Shown here piece after piece: positions 18,824-28,714 of a stretch of DNA of 45,960 bases. The translations under genes were made by a program, and so were the position numbers. Each line of letters starts with the position of its first letter. Within the stretch, counting starts at the first letter, position 1. The stretch comes from Bacteroidota bacterium. Lineage in GTDB: Bacteria; Bacteroidota; Bacteroidia; Bacteroidales; VadinHA17. Location: positions 1 to 45,960 of the forward strand of contig DQWH01000044.1 in NCBI GenBank assembly GCA_011042635.1, written 5' to 3'. Below the pieces are notes generated by a model. It was not told where the DNA came from and ran no database searches. It saw only the letters and a list, made by a program, of their open reading frames with translations.

Positions 18824-19945
18824 TCAGGAATGGAACACCAGCATGGGGATGTTGGTATGGAAAAACAGTTTCTTTGTCAGGCTGGGATACAATATCTGGG
18901 TGATAATATTTCGCTTGTGCGTGGTAACGGCAATCACATCGATAGAATACGAAAGGATAACTTCGTCAAGTCCGGCAATCACCTCCTCGTTCTCCACAAT
19001 AAGGCATTCCACCTCCAGTTCGGGATAGGCATCGCTAAAATACTGCTGCAGCTCTTTCATATCATTCTTTTCCTTTTCGTTCACCGGCTGCTTTCCAATA
19101 TGCACACAGTATACTTTCAGGCCGAACGGAGCAATCAGGCCTGAAAGCTTCCGGATGGCCCCGAAATCCGATTCATCAAAATCGGTGGCAAAAGCAATCC
19201 GCCGCATTTCTTCCAGCTTTTCCATGCCCGAACTCTCAGGCACTACCAGCACAGGCACACCAGCCCCGCGGATAATCTTCAGCACCGAGCTGTCCTCCTC
19301 CCGCCTTTTCTCAAGCGACCTGGTTCCCACCACGATCACATCGGGCTGATAGGATTCTTCCATGTAACTGATCGCATCGGCAGGCAATCCCCTCAGCAGG
19401 GAATAATTGATGCTTACTCCGGAATACTTTTTCTCCGCCACAAATTGTCTGAGCTGTTTAGCCAGTTTCTTCAGTCTTTCCTTTGCATTATCCATGGCCT
19501 CTTCCATGTATTCCGACATGGTCCCGTGAAAGGAATAGGTGTCGTCGAATGGCAAGGAAGTCAGCTCAGGAAAGATATAGGCATGCAGCAGCTCGATTTC
19601 GGCATTCAGGCGTTTCGCCAGCCCAATGGCTACATAACAGGCATTTTCAGAATAGGGAGTAAAATCCACGGGAACCAGGATTTTCCGGTACTTCTTCAGG
19701 TTTCCCTCTATCTGGATGCCATTCGCTCCCATATCTTCCATCAGCATGTGAATGATGGCAAGGGCTTTTTCCAGCTGTTCTTCCGAAACATTCACAAAAA
19801 TACGGTTGTTTTCCGTTTCCACCATCTGGAATGACACGTCCTGCTCTTCCAGGGCTTCCTTGATATCCCGGGCCCTTTTGTATTCGGCCCTTAATAAACG
19901 GATCATTTCCTTTTCTTTCATGGGAGTGTTCCGGTTTCGCTTCAA
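18824..19945 (-). CDS. Universal stress protein, tandem UspA domains
   Basis: KILVPVDFTPYSENACYVAIGLAKRLNAEIELLHAY; DVIVVGTRS; RIAFATDFDESDFGA; VIAVTTHKRN. Confidence 0.92.
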   Translation of the reverse strand: MKRNRNTPMKEKEMIRLLRAEYKRARDIKEALEEQDVSFQMVETENNRIFVNVSEEQLEKALAIIHMLMEDMGANGIQIEGNLKKYRKILVPVDFTPYSENACYVAIGLAKRLNAEIELLHAYIFPELTSLPFDDTYSFHGTMSEYMEEAMDNAKERLKKLAKQLRQFVAEKKYSGVSINYSLLRGLPADAISYMEESYQPDVIVVGTRSLEKRREEDSSVLKIIRGAGVPVLVVPESSGMEKLEEMRRIAFATDFDESDFGAIRKLSGLIAPFGLKVYCVHIGKQPVNEKEKNDMKELQQYFSDAYPELEVECLIVENEEVIAGLDEVILSYSIDVIAVTTHKRNIITQILYPSLTKKLFFHTNIPMLVFHS

Positions 19946-20103
19946 AAATTACAAATTTTTTCAGAATAAAAATAATACATTATCCGGTTGATGCTGACAG
20001 GAAAAATAAGAAAAAGAACTGTCATATTGACGGATTTCCGCTATTTGTGCCTCCGGAACAAAATGGCAGCATGTTTGCATTATATTGAACCGGAGGTTAT
20101 TGT

Positions 20104-20709
20104 ATGATGAAAAAATCCACACATAACCAGATTTCTTTGCCTTTTTTCCCCATGGGAATCCTGCTGCTTCCGGGAGAAAAAGCGCCCCTGCGCATTTTCG
20201 AACCGCGGTACAAGCAGCTTATTGCCGAGTGTCAGGAACAGTCCGTCACTTTCGGTGTTCCCTACATCAGGCACCGGCAGATCACCGATATGGGATCAGA
20301 AGTGAAGCTGAATAAAGTGCTGCGGATATTTGAAAACGGGGAAATGATCGTGGTGATCGAAGGGATATCCCTCTTCCGGATACTTGACTACCAAAAGGAA
20401 ATACCGGGGAAGCTCTACGGCGGCGGAGAGGTGGAGATCCTATCTCCCGACAGGGTGGTGCGTGACCCGGGAATCCTAACCCTGGCAGAAGAACTCGGTT
20501 TACTGCAGGACACCCGGGCAGAGGAAAAGCAGAAGATCGGCCTGCTGGAGCTGGCCGGTAAGCTTAACATGAATGCCTCCGACAAGCTTCACCTGATCAT
20601 GCTTGAAGAACCTGCCCGTAAAGAAAAGTTCATAACGGGATTGCTGCTGCTGGAGAAAACCATCAGGAAGCAAAAGAAAACCATCGGCGAAAACGTACAG
20701 TTGAATTAA
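20104..20709 (+). CDS. LON peptidase substrate-binding (N-terminal) domain protein
   Basis: LPFFPMGILLLPGEKAPLRIFEPRYKQLIAEC. Confidence 0.88.
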   Translation: MMKKSTHNQISLPFFPMGILLLPGEKAPLRIFEPRYKQLIAECQEQSVTFGVPYIRHRQITDMGSEVKLNKVLRIFENGEMIVVIEGISLFRILDYQKEIPGKLYGGGEVEILSPDRVVRDPGILTLAEELGLLQDTRAEEKQKIGLLELAGKLNMNASDKLHLIMLEEPARKEKFITGLLLLEKTIRKQKKTIGENVQLN

Positions 20710-22184
20710 TACAGGGGGCCGAGCATCCGGGCAAGGGATTCCATGATTTTTTTTCTTCTCGGCCGTTTTTTCCAGCTTCTGAAATTCACTTCCACACTGT
20801 TCCGCATGTCTTCCCCGAAAGTGCTTTCAAGCCGGGCGGTTATTTTGCGGCTGTAGATCAGGGCATTAACTTCGAAATCAATATCAAAGCTACGCATATC
20901 CATGTTGGCCGAACCCACTGTGCTGAAGGTTCCGTCAACCATCAGCAGCTTGGCATGAATAAAGCCCTTTTTGTACAGGAACACCCTGATCCCAGCTTCC
21001 AGCAATTCGGTAACATAAGAAACCGAATTCCAGTAGCTCACAGTTGAATCGGAATAATAGGGCAGAATGATCCTCACATCCACGCCCCTGAGAGCGGCTG
21101 TCACCAGAGCGGTTTGAATGCTTTCGTTCGGGGAAAAATACGGCGTGGTAATGTAAATGCTTTTCTTTGCATTGGTAATGGCCACGAAAAAAGCCTGCAT
21201 GATATTGGCCCAGTCGGAATCAGGTCCGCTGGCTGTTATCTGAACAGGATTGATTTCCTCCACCCGGTAATCGGGAAAATATTTTTTTCGGTGGGTAATG
21301 ACTTCCCCGCTGACAAAATACCAGTCGGTTATGAATACGGTTTGCAGGGATCGCACCGCCTCGCCTTCCAGCCTCAGGTGCGTGTCTCTCCAGAACGGAA
21401 AGCGTTTAGTCCCTTTCAGGTATTTATCGGCAATATTGAGCCCCCCCACAAATCCCACCTTTCCGTCAATAACCAGAATTTTCCTGTGATTCCGGAAATT
21501 GACCTTTGAAGTAAAATAAGGAAACCTCACGGGCATGAAGGGCAGAATTTCAGCCCCCGCCTCCCGTAACGAACGGATATATCTCCGGGTCAAATGCCAG
21601 CTTCCCACATCGTCGTAAATGATCCGAACCTTCACGCCTTCCCTGGCTTTTCTGACCAGTATCCGCCGCACCTGGTTTCCTATCTCATCATCTGCAATCT
21701 TGAAAATATCCAGGTGAATATGATGCTCCGCTTTCTCCAGGGCACTCAGCATGGCTTCGAATGTAGCCAGTCCGTCATTCAGAATGTCTACCCGGTTATA
21801 CTCTGTGAGCAGGGCTTTTGAATTTTTCAGCAGCAGCTTGATCATATTCAGACTCCCGGACATGGTGCTGTTTTTGTGAAAGGTGCGATTACTCAGGTCA
21901 AGCAACTGATCCTCGCTCAGGGCCCTGATCCTAACCAGATCGATCAATCCCTTGCGGGAAAACATTTTCCGTTTTCTGTAATTCTGTCCGAATACCAGAT
22001 ACCAGATAATACCGAGGATGGGAACCAGCAGAATAAGCAAAACCCAAGCCAGTGTTTTGTGCGGGTCCCTTTTTTCCATAACAATGGCAAAGATGGTGGA
22101 AAACATGGTGATGGCATATACCAGCAGAAAAAGGTACTGAAGGATGTCGTTCCACCCTATGGACGAAAATATCCCGGAATTCAT
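20706..22184 (-). CDS. cls: Cardiolipin synthase (PLD superfamily, two HKD motifs)
   Basis: HRKILVIDGKVGFVGG and HAKLLMVDGTFSTVGSANMD; N-terminal TM helices. Confidence 0.95.
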   Translation of the reverse strand: MNSGIFSSIGWNDILQYLFLLVYAITMFSTIFAIVMEKRDPHKTLAWVLLILLVPILGIIWYLVFGQNYRKRKMFSRKGLIDLVRIRALSEDQLLDLSNRTFHKNSTMSGSLNMIKLLLKNSKALLTEYNRVDILNDGLATFEAMLSALEKAEHHIHLDIFKIADDEIGNQVRRILVRKAREGVKVRIIYDDVGSWHLTRRYIRSLREAGAEILPFMPVRFPYFTSKVNFRNHRKILVIDGKVGFVGGLNIADKYLKGTKRFPFWRDTHLRLEGEAVRSLQTVFITDWYFVSGEVITHRKKYFPDYRVEEINPVQITASGPDSDWANIMQAFFVAITNAKKSIYITTPYFSPNESIQTALVTAALRGVDVRIILPYYSDSTVSYWNSVSYVTELLEAGIRVFLYKKGFIHAKLLMVDGTFSTVGSANMDMRSFDIDFEVNALIYSRKITARLESTFGEDMRNSVEVNFRSWKKRPRRKKIMESLARMLGPLY

Positions 22185-22253
22185 TCTCTGATCTTTCAGA
22201 TGCCTTTCGAAAATAAGAAATAATTAAGAATCTGGCACGATCAGCCGGAAAGT

Positions 22254-22284
22254 AAAAAAGCTGCCCTGTCCGGACAGCTTTTCC
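22254..22284 (-). terminator. Intrinsic terminator downstream of the outer-membrane protein gene
   Basis: Minus strand AAAAGCTG...CAGCTTTTTT stem-loop with T run. Confidence 0.6.
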
Positions 22285-22309
22285 TATGGCACTTTCTGTT
22301 CGGATCGTC

Positions 22310-22945
22310 CTAGAACATAATCCCCAGACTCAGAATGATCTGCGGATTCCGGGTGTCGAAACTGGCCGTGTAGTTCCCCAGGGTAATGCCTTCACCCAGC
22401 TTGCTCAGGTTGCCTTCGTATTTCAGGTCGATAGCCAGGAAATTCAGCACATCCAACCCGATACCGGCCTGGTAGCCAAAAGTGGCTGTTTTGAAATCTT
22501 CCTCCACCTGATCCACCAGATCTTCCAGGGCAGGTTTGCTGCTGAGGGTAAAGCTGGCAGCCGGTCCGGCCTGCAAACGCGCAGGACCCAGCTTGAATCC
22601 GACCATAACCGGAATACTGATTTTGTTATAAGTCTGGTTCCTGAAATATTCCGTGTTTTCAGTCAGGTCCTTGATCTTAACTTCCCCTCCCGAAGAAGAA
22701 AACAGTACTTCGGGCTGAATGAAGGCCCCGAACAGGGTCACCCGCATCATGGCCCCAAAATGATAACCGATCATGGCATCGCCCGATTCAAGCTCATAGT
22801 AATAATCTTCAGCAGCTCCGCCAATCACTTCATCCACATTAATGGATGAGGAGCTGATTCCACCCCTCAGCCCGAATTTGATCTGTGCCAGGGATACGGA
22901 ACTGATGGCAAAAAGTGCAGTAAAAAGAAGAATAGTACGTTTCAT
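22310..22945 (-). CDS. Outer-membrane beta-barrel (porin-family/PorT-like) protein
   Basis: Signal peptide, KFGLRGGISSS, terminal aromatic ...LGIMF. Confidence 0.82.
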   Translation of the reverse strand: MKRTILLFTALFAISSVSLAQIKFGLRGGISSSSINVDEVIGGAAEDYYYELESGDAMIGYHFGAMMRVTLFGAFIQPEVLFSSSGGEVKIKDLTENTEYFRNQTYNKISIPVMVGFKLGPARLQAGPAASFTLSSKPALEDLVDQVEEDFKTATFGYQAGIGLDVLNFLAIDLKYEGNLSKLGEGITLGNYTASFDTRNPQIILSLGIMF

Positions 22946-23091
22946 TTTTTCAGGTTTTTGGTTAACAATTTTTTCCTGTTACTGTTCACTTAAACGGAAC
23001 CACGCAAAAATCGTTCTCCATTTTACCGCAAAAATGCATAAAAGATTGCATTTTTGCATATTAAAACGCTGCCGGCAAGGATGTAATATAT

Positions 23092-24366
23092 ATGAAAAAA
23101 ATTTTCGCTGTGATGATCGCCATACTGATTATTCTTCTGCTCATTGACCTGTATGCCTATAAAGCCATGATGCACCTGCTGCATCATTCAACGCCTTTCA
23201 CACGAAACCTGTCCAGATGGATGTACTGGGGAATCAGCCTGTTCTTCCTGGCCCTGATCGTTTCCGTTTTCCTTTCCTCTACCGGGCAGCGTGACCCGAA
23301 AACCACCTCCCGGATTTTTCTCCTGGCAGGCATCATGCTGGCCCTGTACATTCCCAAATTGTTCTTTGCGATTTTTCACCTGACAGAAGATATAGGAAAG
23401 CTGGCTGCAATGGGTATTCATAAGCTTTCTGCCCTGGTTCGCGGAACAGAAACCCATCCCGACCCCTCGACCGAAAAGATCAGCCGCTTCAAATTTCTTA
23501 CCCAGGCCGGACTGATCCTGGCAGCCATCCCTTTCCTGTCAATCATCTGGGGAATGGTACGGGGCCGTTTCCGCTTCCGGATCAGTCATCAGAAACTCGC
23601 ATTCCCTCATCTTCCCGAACCATTCCACGGATTGAAGATCGTGCAGATTTCCGATATCCATATCGGATCTTTCTACGGGTATAAAAAGAAAGTAAAGGAA
23701 GCCGTGGAGATGATCAATGCCCTGGAAGCCGACCTCATTGTTTTTACCGGGGACATGGTAAACGATCTGGCTGAAGAGCTGAACGGGTGGGAAGAAATAT
23801 TCTCATCCCTGCATGCCCCGCTGGGAAAGGTTTCCATTCTGGGAAACCATGATTACGGCGACTATTTCCGGTGGGATTCGGAGGAAGCCAAACGCAGAAA
23901 CCTGCAGGATTTGATCCGGCGTCAGGAAGCCATGGGATTTCGCATGCTCCTGAACGAATCGGTGAAAATCGAAAAAAACGGATCATACCTGGCTTTGATC
24001 GGCGTGGAAAACTGGGGGAAACCTCCTTTTGCTCAGTACGGTGATTTCCGGAAGGCCCATGAAAACGTCAAAGATGCTCCCTTAAAAATTCTGCTCTCGC
24101 ACGATCCCACTCACTGGGATGCCGAGATCATGGGGAAAACCAATGTGGATCTTACCCTTTCCGGCCACACCCACGGCATGCAGTTCGGAATAGAGATAGG
24201 AAACGTAAAATGGAGCCCGGCACAGTGGAAATACCCCCACTGGGCAGGCCTTTACAGGGAAAACGGACAGTACCTGTATGTCAACCGGGGGTTCGGGTAT
24301 ATCGGTTATCCCGGCAGGGTAGGCATACCTCCCGAAATCACAATCATTGAGCTTATAAGAGGCTGA
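23092..24366 (+). CDS. Membrane-anchored metallophosphoesterase (YkuE/YaeI-like)
   Basis: ISDIHIGS, FTGDMVND, GNHDYGDY, LSGHTHGMQFG; N-terminal TMs. Confidence 0.93.
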   Translation: MKKIFAVMIAILIILLLIDLYAYKAMMHLLHHSTPFTRNLSRWMYWGISLFFLALIVSVFLSSTGQRDPKTTSRIFLLAGIMLALYIPKLFFAIFHLTEDIGKLAAMGIHKLSALVRGTETHPDPSTEKISRFKFLTQAGLILAAIPFLSIIWGMVRGRFRFRISHQKLAFPHLPEPFHGLKIVQISDIHIGSFYGYKKKVKEAVEMINALEADLIVFTGDMVNDLAEELNGWEEIFSSLHAPLGKVSILGNHDYGDYFRWDSEEAKRRNLQDLIRRQEAMGFRMLLNESVKIEKNGSYLALIGVENWGKPPFAQYGDFRKAHENVKDAPLKILLSHDPTHWDAEIMGKTNVDLTLSGHTHGMQFGIEIGNVKWSPAQWKYPHWAGLYRENGQYLYVNRGFGYIGYPGRVGIPPEITIIELIRG

Positions 24367-24482
24367 CAGTAAAATACCCAACACCTGAAGCATACATTAC
24401 ATGCTTCCCGGAACCACCAGGTAATATCGCGTAATAAACCGAGGACTTGACTGCGCCCGGCGGGTTAACAGGTTTCAACCGA

Positions 24483-24908
24483 TCAAAGCAGGGGATCGAT
24501 GCGTTCCCGGATGGTTTGCTTCAGTTTGTCGGGATCACTCAGGGCAGTTAAAAAAGCCTCACTGGTAAGATTGATCTTCGTGTTACCCTTTACGATCAAC
24601 AGGGTTTGCCCGGATACTCCCAGTTCCTGTGCTTTTTCCTTCCCATCGCTTTCATCGATGTTCCATGAGGTAAAACCTACCTTTCCTTCGTAAAAGGTTG
24701 TTACAGCTTCCCGGGTCACTTCCTCCACGGCCTTGCAGGTGGCACACCGGCGGGTCATATGAAAATAATGAACCTCCACATCGCCGGCCTCAGCCAACTG
24801 CTGCCCTTTTTCGTCGTCCCCCGTAGCCCGGGATACACAGGAAGAAGCCATACCCGTGATGAACATTCCCAGAATGAAAAATCTCAAAACCTTCATGTTC
24901 TTTTGCAT
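24483..24908 (-). CDS. Thioredoxin-like lipoprotein, ArsF-like (nitrophenyl compound nitroreductase subunit ArsF family)
   Basis: Lipobox-like ASSC, HYFHMTRRCATCKAVE, GKVGFTSWNIDE. Confidence 0.7.
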   Translation of the reverse strand: MQKNMKVLRFFILGMFITGMASSCVSRATGDDEKGQQLAEAGDVEVHYFHMTRRCATCKAVEEVTREAVTTFYEGKVGFTSWNIDESDGKEKAQELGVSGQTLLIVKGNTKINLTSEAFLTALSDPDKLKQTIRERIDPLL

Positions 24909-24909
24909 T

Positions 24910-25149
24910 TTATTGGTTCTGTTTGATCAGTTCTTCTATTTCCTTCACGGAAGGAACCCGGCCCGAAACCACCACCCGGCTGTTAATCACCAGGCCGGGG
25001 GTGCGCATGATACCGTATTCCATGATCTTCATAATGTCGTCTTCCTTGCTAACACCGGCAAGAATTCCAAGCGAAGCCACTGCTTCGTTCACCCGGCTCT
25101 CCAGGGTTTTACATTTGGGACACCCTGTGCCCAGTACTTTGATTTCCAT
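24910..25149 (-). CDS. Thioredoxin family protein (redox-active disulfide protein 2 type)
   Basis: MEIKVLGTGCPKCKTLE; TPGLVINSRVVVSGRVPS. Confidence 0.92.
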   Translation of the reverse strand: MEIKVLGTGCPKCKTLESRVNEAVASLGILAGVSKEDDIMKIMEYGIMRTPGLVINSRVVVSGRVPSVKEIEELIKQNQ

Positions 25150-25175
25150 ATTATTAAATTTTTCGAATGCATTTC

Positions 25176-25203
25176 ATTTCGTATTTCGCAATACTACGAA
25201 ATA
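25176..25203. promoter_or_regulatory. ArsR-type operator-like inverted repeat
   Basis: ATTTCGTA (25176-25183) / TACGAAAT (25195-25202), nested TATTTCG / CGAAATA; 27-54 bp upstream of the thioredoxin-family start. Confidence 0.5.
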
Positions 25204-25221
25204 TTTTATATAAATAAAAAA

Positions 25222-25255
25222 GAAAAAGGAGACTTTCCGGAAAGCCTCCTTTTTC
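25222..25255 (-). terminator. Intrinsic terminator downstream of the 25282-26379 gene
   Basis: GAAAAAGGAG-a-CTTTCCGGAAAG-c-CTCCTTTTTC stem followed on the minus strand by TTTTTTATTTA. Confidence 0.75.
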
Positions 25256-25281
25256 TAAATTATAGTATCACTGAAGGGTAA

Positions 25282-26379
25282 TTATCTGGGCCGGGGAAAT
25301 TCCTGTTGTATTTCCTGCATTTTCTGCTCTATGACTTCCCTGATGGAATCAAGGTATTCCGAAGCTGGCACGGTGCTTCCGTCGGTAAATACCAGCCGGA
25401 TATCGATCCTCTCGTTGGTTTCATCATAGCAGAACTCCACATCGGCCATCTTGTACATATCGGGATAGGTGTACAGGGTCAAATTCACGTACTCATTCAG
25501 CTGATCAACGGTAGGTTCACCCTCCAGCGCCTCCAGGGAGGCAATATCCAGGTCGCCTTCCAGTTTCACTTTCCTGTATTGCAGGTAACCCGCCAGGTCT
25601 TGTACATCATCCAGTTCGGCACTGTCGAAACCAATATCGATCCCTGCAGAAATCACACGGGTTTTCCCGAGTTTCAGGATCGCTTCCAGAGACACATCGG
25701 AACCCTCGCGGTCAAAGCTGCCCGTAAAGGTATACGGTTTCAGGAAGAGTTCCAGGAACAGGCTGTTTGGCTCGCCGTTAGTCGTATTCCAGGATGCTTC
25801 GAACAGCAGGTCGATGCAGAGCTCATCCTGGTAATACAGATCAGCCTCCACCCGTGTGGGGTTGTACCACGAATCCCATTCGCCGCTGATCAGCACTTCC
25901 TGATAATCATAGATGGTCAGGGTGACATTGTTTACTGTACCCTCCGGGCCGTCGTTCGGAAACAGAAAAACAATCTTATCGTTCGGATCATTCTGGGTAA
26001 TGACCCAGCCCTGATTGCCGGCATTCCATTCGTAGGTACCCACATTCGACTGGAAGTCAAATCCTCCGTCAGTCGACGGCATCATGGCCATCCGGTAGAA
26101 ATCCTTCAGGGTCAGGGTATTTGACTCCGTACTGAGGCTCTTTTTCTTTATTGGGGAACCCACGGGATCATGAATGTTCATACATGCCTCGAAGGCAACC
26201 AGTGCGTTGAATCCTTCCTCATCAACCACCACACTCATATCCTCGTCCATCTGAGTGGCCAGGTTTTCCAGGGTTTGCTTGTTTTCGGCGACGGTTGGGG
26301 CTTCATCCTTATTACAGGAAACCATCCATCCGGTCGCCACTATCATCAATAATGCCAGGATCTTTTTCATAGCGTTCAT
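25282..26379 (-). CDS. Hypothetical lipoprotein
   Basis: Lipobox-like TGWMVSC then NKDEAPTV; no recognised domain. Confidence 0.65.
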   Translation of the reverse strand: MNAMKKILALLMIVATGWMVSCNKDEAPTVAENKQTLENLATQMDEDMSVVVDEEGFNALVAFEACMNIHDPVGSPIKKKSLSTESNTLTLKDFYRMAMMPSTDGGFDFQSNVGTYEWNAGNQGWVITQNDPNDKIVFLFPNDGPEGTVNNVTLTIYDYQEVLISGEWDSWYNPTRVEADLYYQDELCIDLLFEASWNTTNGEPNSLFLELFLKPYTFTGSFDREGSDVSLEAILKLGKTRVISAGIDIGFDSAELDDVQDLAGYLQYRKVKLEGDLDIASLEALEGEPTVDQLNEYVNLTLYTYPDMYKMADVEFCYDETNERIDIRLVFTDGSTVPASEYLDSIREVIEQKMQEIQQEFPRPR

Positions 26380-26493
26380 ATTTTATAATGTTCAAAGTTA
26401 ACTCCTTTAACTAACGGAAAACGAACAGAAAGGTTACAAAAAGACCGGCGGGACAGGCACCGCCGGTTGTGAAACGATAAAAAACGGGTGGGA

Positions 26494-26991
26494 TTATTTC
26501 ATGTTTTTGAAATCGTTTATCTGTACCTGCTTTACCAGGGCCGAAAGATGTTCCTGGCTGATATTTCCCGCCATACTGATTCCCAGGAAGGTATCGTCGG
26601 AAGAAGTCAGAAGCATTACCTCGCGGATAACTTCTTCCGGCTGAAAAATTTTCAGTTGAACCCGGTTATTCCCGTCATTAACTGACACCAGATCTTCAAA
26701 ACCCAGCCCGGTAAGTTTTTCCATGAATTCTCCTTCCGGATCTTTTCCCGCCCCGCGGTCGATAAGGATGATCCTGACCTTTTCTACTTCACGCATCAGG
26801 TCACGTATTTCGGGATCTCCCTCGCCCACAGCCAAAGCGAAAAGACCGGGAGGCAGGCTGAAGATGATCACTCCTTTCTGCCCTTCATAGGCACGAAATA
26901 TTTCCTCTTCCACCCCGCTTTTCTCTTCCGGCCTGCAGCCTGCGATGAGAAATAAAAATATCGTCAGGCAAAAAATAATTTTCCTTTTCAT
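26494..26991 (-). CDS. DUF4252 domain protein (lipoprotein)
   Basis: FLIAGC lipobox; pattern shared with the adjacent DUF4252 protein; in a sigma/anti-sigma operon. Confidence 0.75.
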   Translation of the reverse strand: MKRKIIFCLTIFLFLIAGCRPEEKSGVEEEIFRAYEGQKGVIIFSLPPGLFALAVGEGDPEIRDLMREVEKVRIILIDRGAGKDPEGEFMEKLTGLGFEDLVSVNDGNNRVQLKIFQPEEVIREVMLLTSSDDTFLGISMAGNISQEHLSALVKQVQINDFKNMK

Positions 26992-27000
26992 GTCTTGCGG

Positions 27001-27519
27001 CTATTTTTCTTCCAGATTATCCAGTTTTTCCAGGCCTTCTATCTGCAGGTTTTTCGACAGCTTCGAAATACTCTTCATATCAATGTCGCCGGTAATGCTT
27101 ATCAGAGCATTATCGGAAGCGCCTCCCACCACCATCAGCAATTCCACCATCCGGCCGTTTTTTTCCCTGACGAGAAACCGCACGTTCTGATCTTTCTCCT
27201 TCACCACCATCAGCTCCTCATACCGTTCCAGGGGAAGCTCCTGCATAAGTTCGGTAAAAAAATTCACCGGTTTTCCGTCTACCGTTCCGCCTTCGCACGC
27301 CAGGATCCTGATCCCCTTCAATCCTTTCACCGCCTGTTCGAATTCAGGATCGCCCTTTTCCATTTCCGTAAACATTTCAAACATTTTGCTTGAAATATAT
27401 ACCGAGGTGATGCCCTCCCGGCCGTTGTATTTTACAAACAGCTTATCCACAGCCGAATCCTGCGCATGCATTACGACCGGTATTATAAACCAACCGAATA
27501 AAAACCAGATTCTTTTCAT
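27001..27519 (-). CDS. DUF4252 domain protein
   Basis: VDKLFVKYNGREGITSVYISSKMFEMF; GIRILACEGG. Confidence 0.85.
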   Translation of the reverse strand: MKRIWFLFGWFIIPVVMHAQDSAVDKLFVKYNGREGITSVYISSKMFEMFTEMEKGDPEFEQAVKGLKGIRILACEGGTVDGKPVNFFTELMQELPLERYEELMVVKEKDQNVRFLVREKNGRMVELLMVVGGASDNALISITGDIDMKSISKLSKNLQIEGLEKLDNLEEK

Positions 27520-27525
27520 GACATC

Positions 27526-28137
27526 CTATTGATGCAATATCTTTCTTATCATTTCAAATTTCCCGATGGGTTTGAGGGCTTCCTGCACCTCGTTGACGGT
27601 ATTCACCGTACTGAGCGGCTCCATCGCGGTGCTCAGGGTCCCGACATACCTGAGTTCCCGGGTCTGCTCGTGCCATTCCGTCAGGCTCTCCAGCGGGGCG
27701 GTCCCCTTGTTCATCATTTCCGAAACCAGCATCAGGGTGCTTTTTGTTTCCTCCCAGGCCAGTTGCGGATCATCGAAGGTATCGGCCGGTGCGGGACCGA
27801 ATATGCCCGAGGTATGGAGAAGGAAATAGCCGGAAACCAGTACCACAATAATAGCAGCAGCGGAAGCGGCCGCATAGATCATTCTCCTGCCCGGCAGGCG
27901 GAACACAGGCCGTGCCCCGGCAGCTTTACGAACGGTTTTCTCAAGCCGGGCTTCGAAACCTTCCGACGGTTCCACCAGTTTCTGGGCTTCCAGTCCCAGT
28001 ATCACCTCCCTGTCGGGAAGGAATGCCCCGGGCAGGTCGTCCTGTCTGAGAGCCTCCTTCAAAATATTTTCTTCTTCCGTGCTGGTGCTGCCCTCGTAGT
28101 ATTTCTCCAGCAGGTTTTTAATTATTTTCCGTTCCAT
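27526..28137 (-). CDS. Anti-sigma-factor-like membrane protein
   Basis: Single central TM (MIYAAASAAAIIVVLVSGYFLL), directly follows the ECF sigma gene and overlaps it. Confidence 0.75.
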   Translation of the reverse strand: MERKIIKNLLEKYYEGSTSTEEENILKEALRQDDLPGAFLPDREVILGLEAQKLVEPSEGFEARLEKTVRKAAGARPVFRLPGRRMIYAAASAAAIIVVLVSGYFLLHTSGIFGPAPADTFDDPQLAWEETKSTLMLVSEMMNKGTAPLESLTEWHEQTRELRYVGTLSTAMEPLSTVNTVNEVQEALKPIGKFEMIRKILHQ

Positions 28138-28639
28138 ATCGATTCCAATTAATGAGGGTTTCTCTGATTTTCTTTCTGGCCCTGGACAGATTCACGCGGA
28201 TAAGGTTTACATTCATACCGGTGATGTCGGCAATTTCTTCGAATGCATACCCTTCCACATCACGAAGTTGCACTATTTCCCGTTGCTGTCCGGGCAGTTC
28301 CTGCATGATCATCCGAATCTTGTTCACGTTGTCATTTAGTTCCATCCTTTCATGAGGATTTCCTGCCCGGTGAAATTCTTTTTCCAGCACCGGAACTTCT
28401 TCGAACGACAGGGTTCTTTTCTTTCTCAGCCTGTCAAGGCAGTGATTGCGGGTCACCGTCATGGCAAAAGCCTCCACACTTCGATAGTTTTTCAGGGTTT
28501 CCCGGCGGTCCCACAGCTTGATCATCACTTCCTGAACCGCATCTTCCGCTTCCGCCTGGTCTTTAAGGTAAGAAAGGGCGAAACGGTACAGTTTTTTTCC
28601 CAGTGGCACCACTTCCGATGTAAACCTGTCTGGTTCCAT
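28118..28639 (-). CDS. RNA polymerase sigma-70 factor, ECF subfamily
   Basis: DQAEAEDAVQEVMIKLWDRRE; LPGQQREIVQLRDVEGYAFEEIADITGMNVNLIRVNLSRARKKIRE. Confidence 0.95.
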   Translation of the reverse strand: MEPDRFTSEVVPLGKKLYRFALSYLKDQAEAEDAVQEVMIKLWDRRETLKNYRSVEAFAMTVTRNHCLDRLRKKRTLSFEEVPVLEKEFHRAGNPHERMELNDNVNKIRMIMQELPGQQREIVQLRDVEGYAFEEIADITGMNVNLIRVNLSRARKKIRETLINWNRYGTENN

Positions 28640-28714
28640 TACATTGTGAAGACGAAGACAAAATGAAATTATTACATAAAGGTAACAACAAAATATCCGG
28701 AGAAAAATATTCTT

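Noticed and set aside
24387-24407. GAAGCAT/ATGCTTC hairpin after the metallophosphoesterase gene as a terminator
   Set aside because: No T-tract on either side; too weak to call
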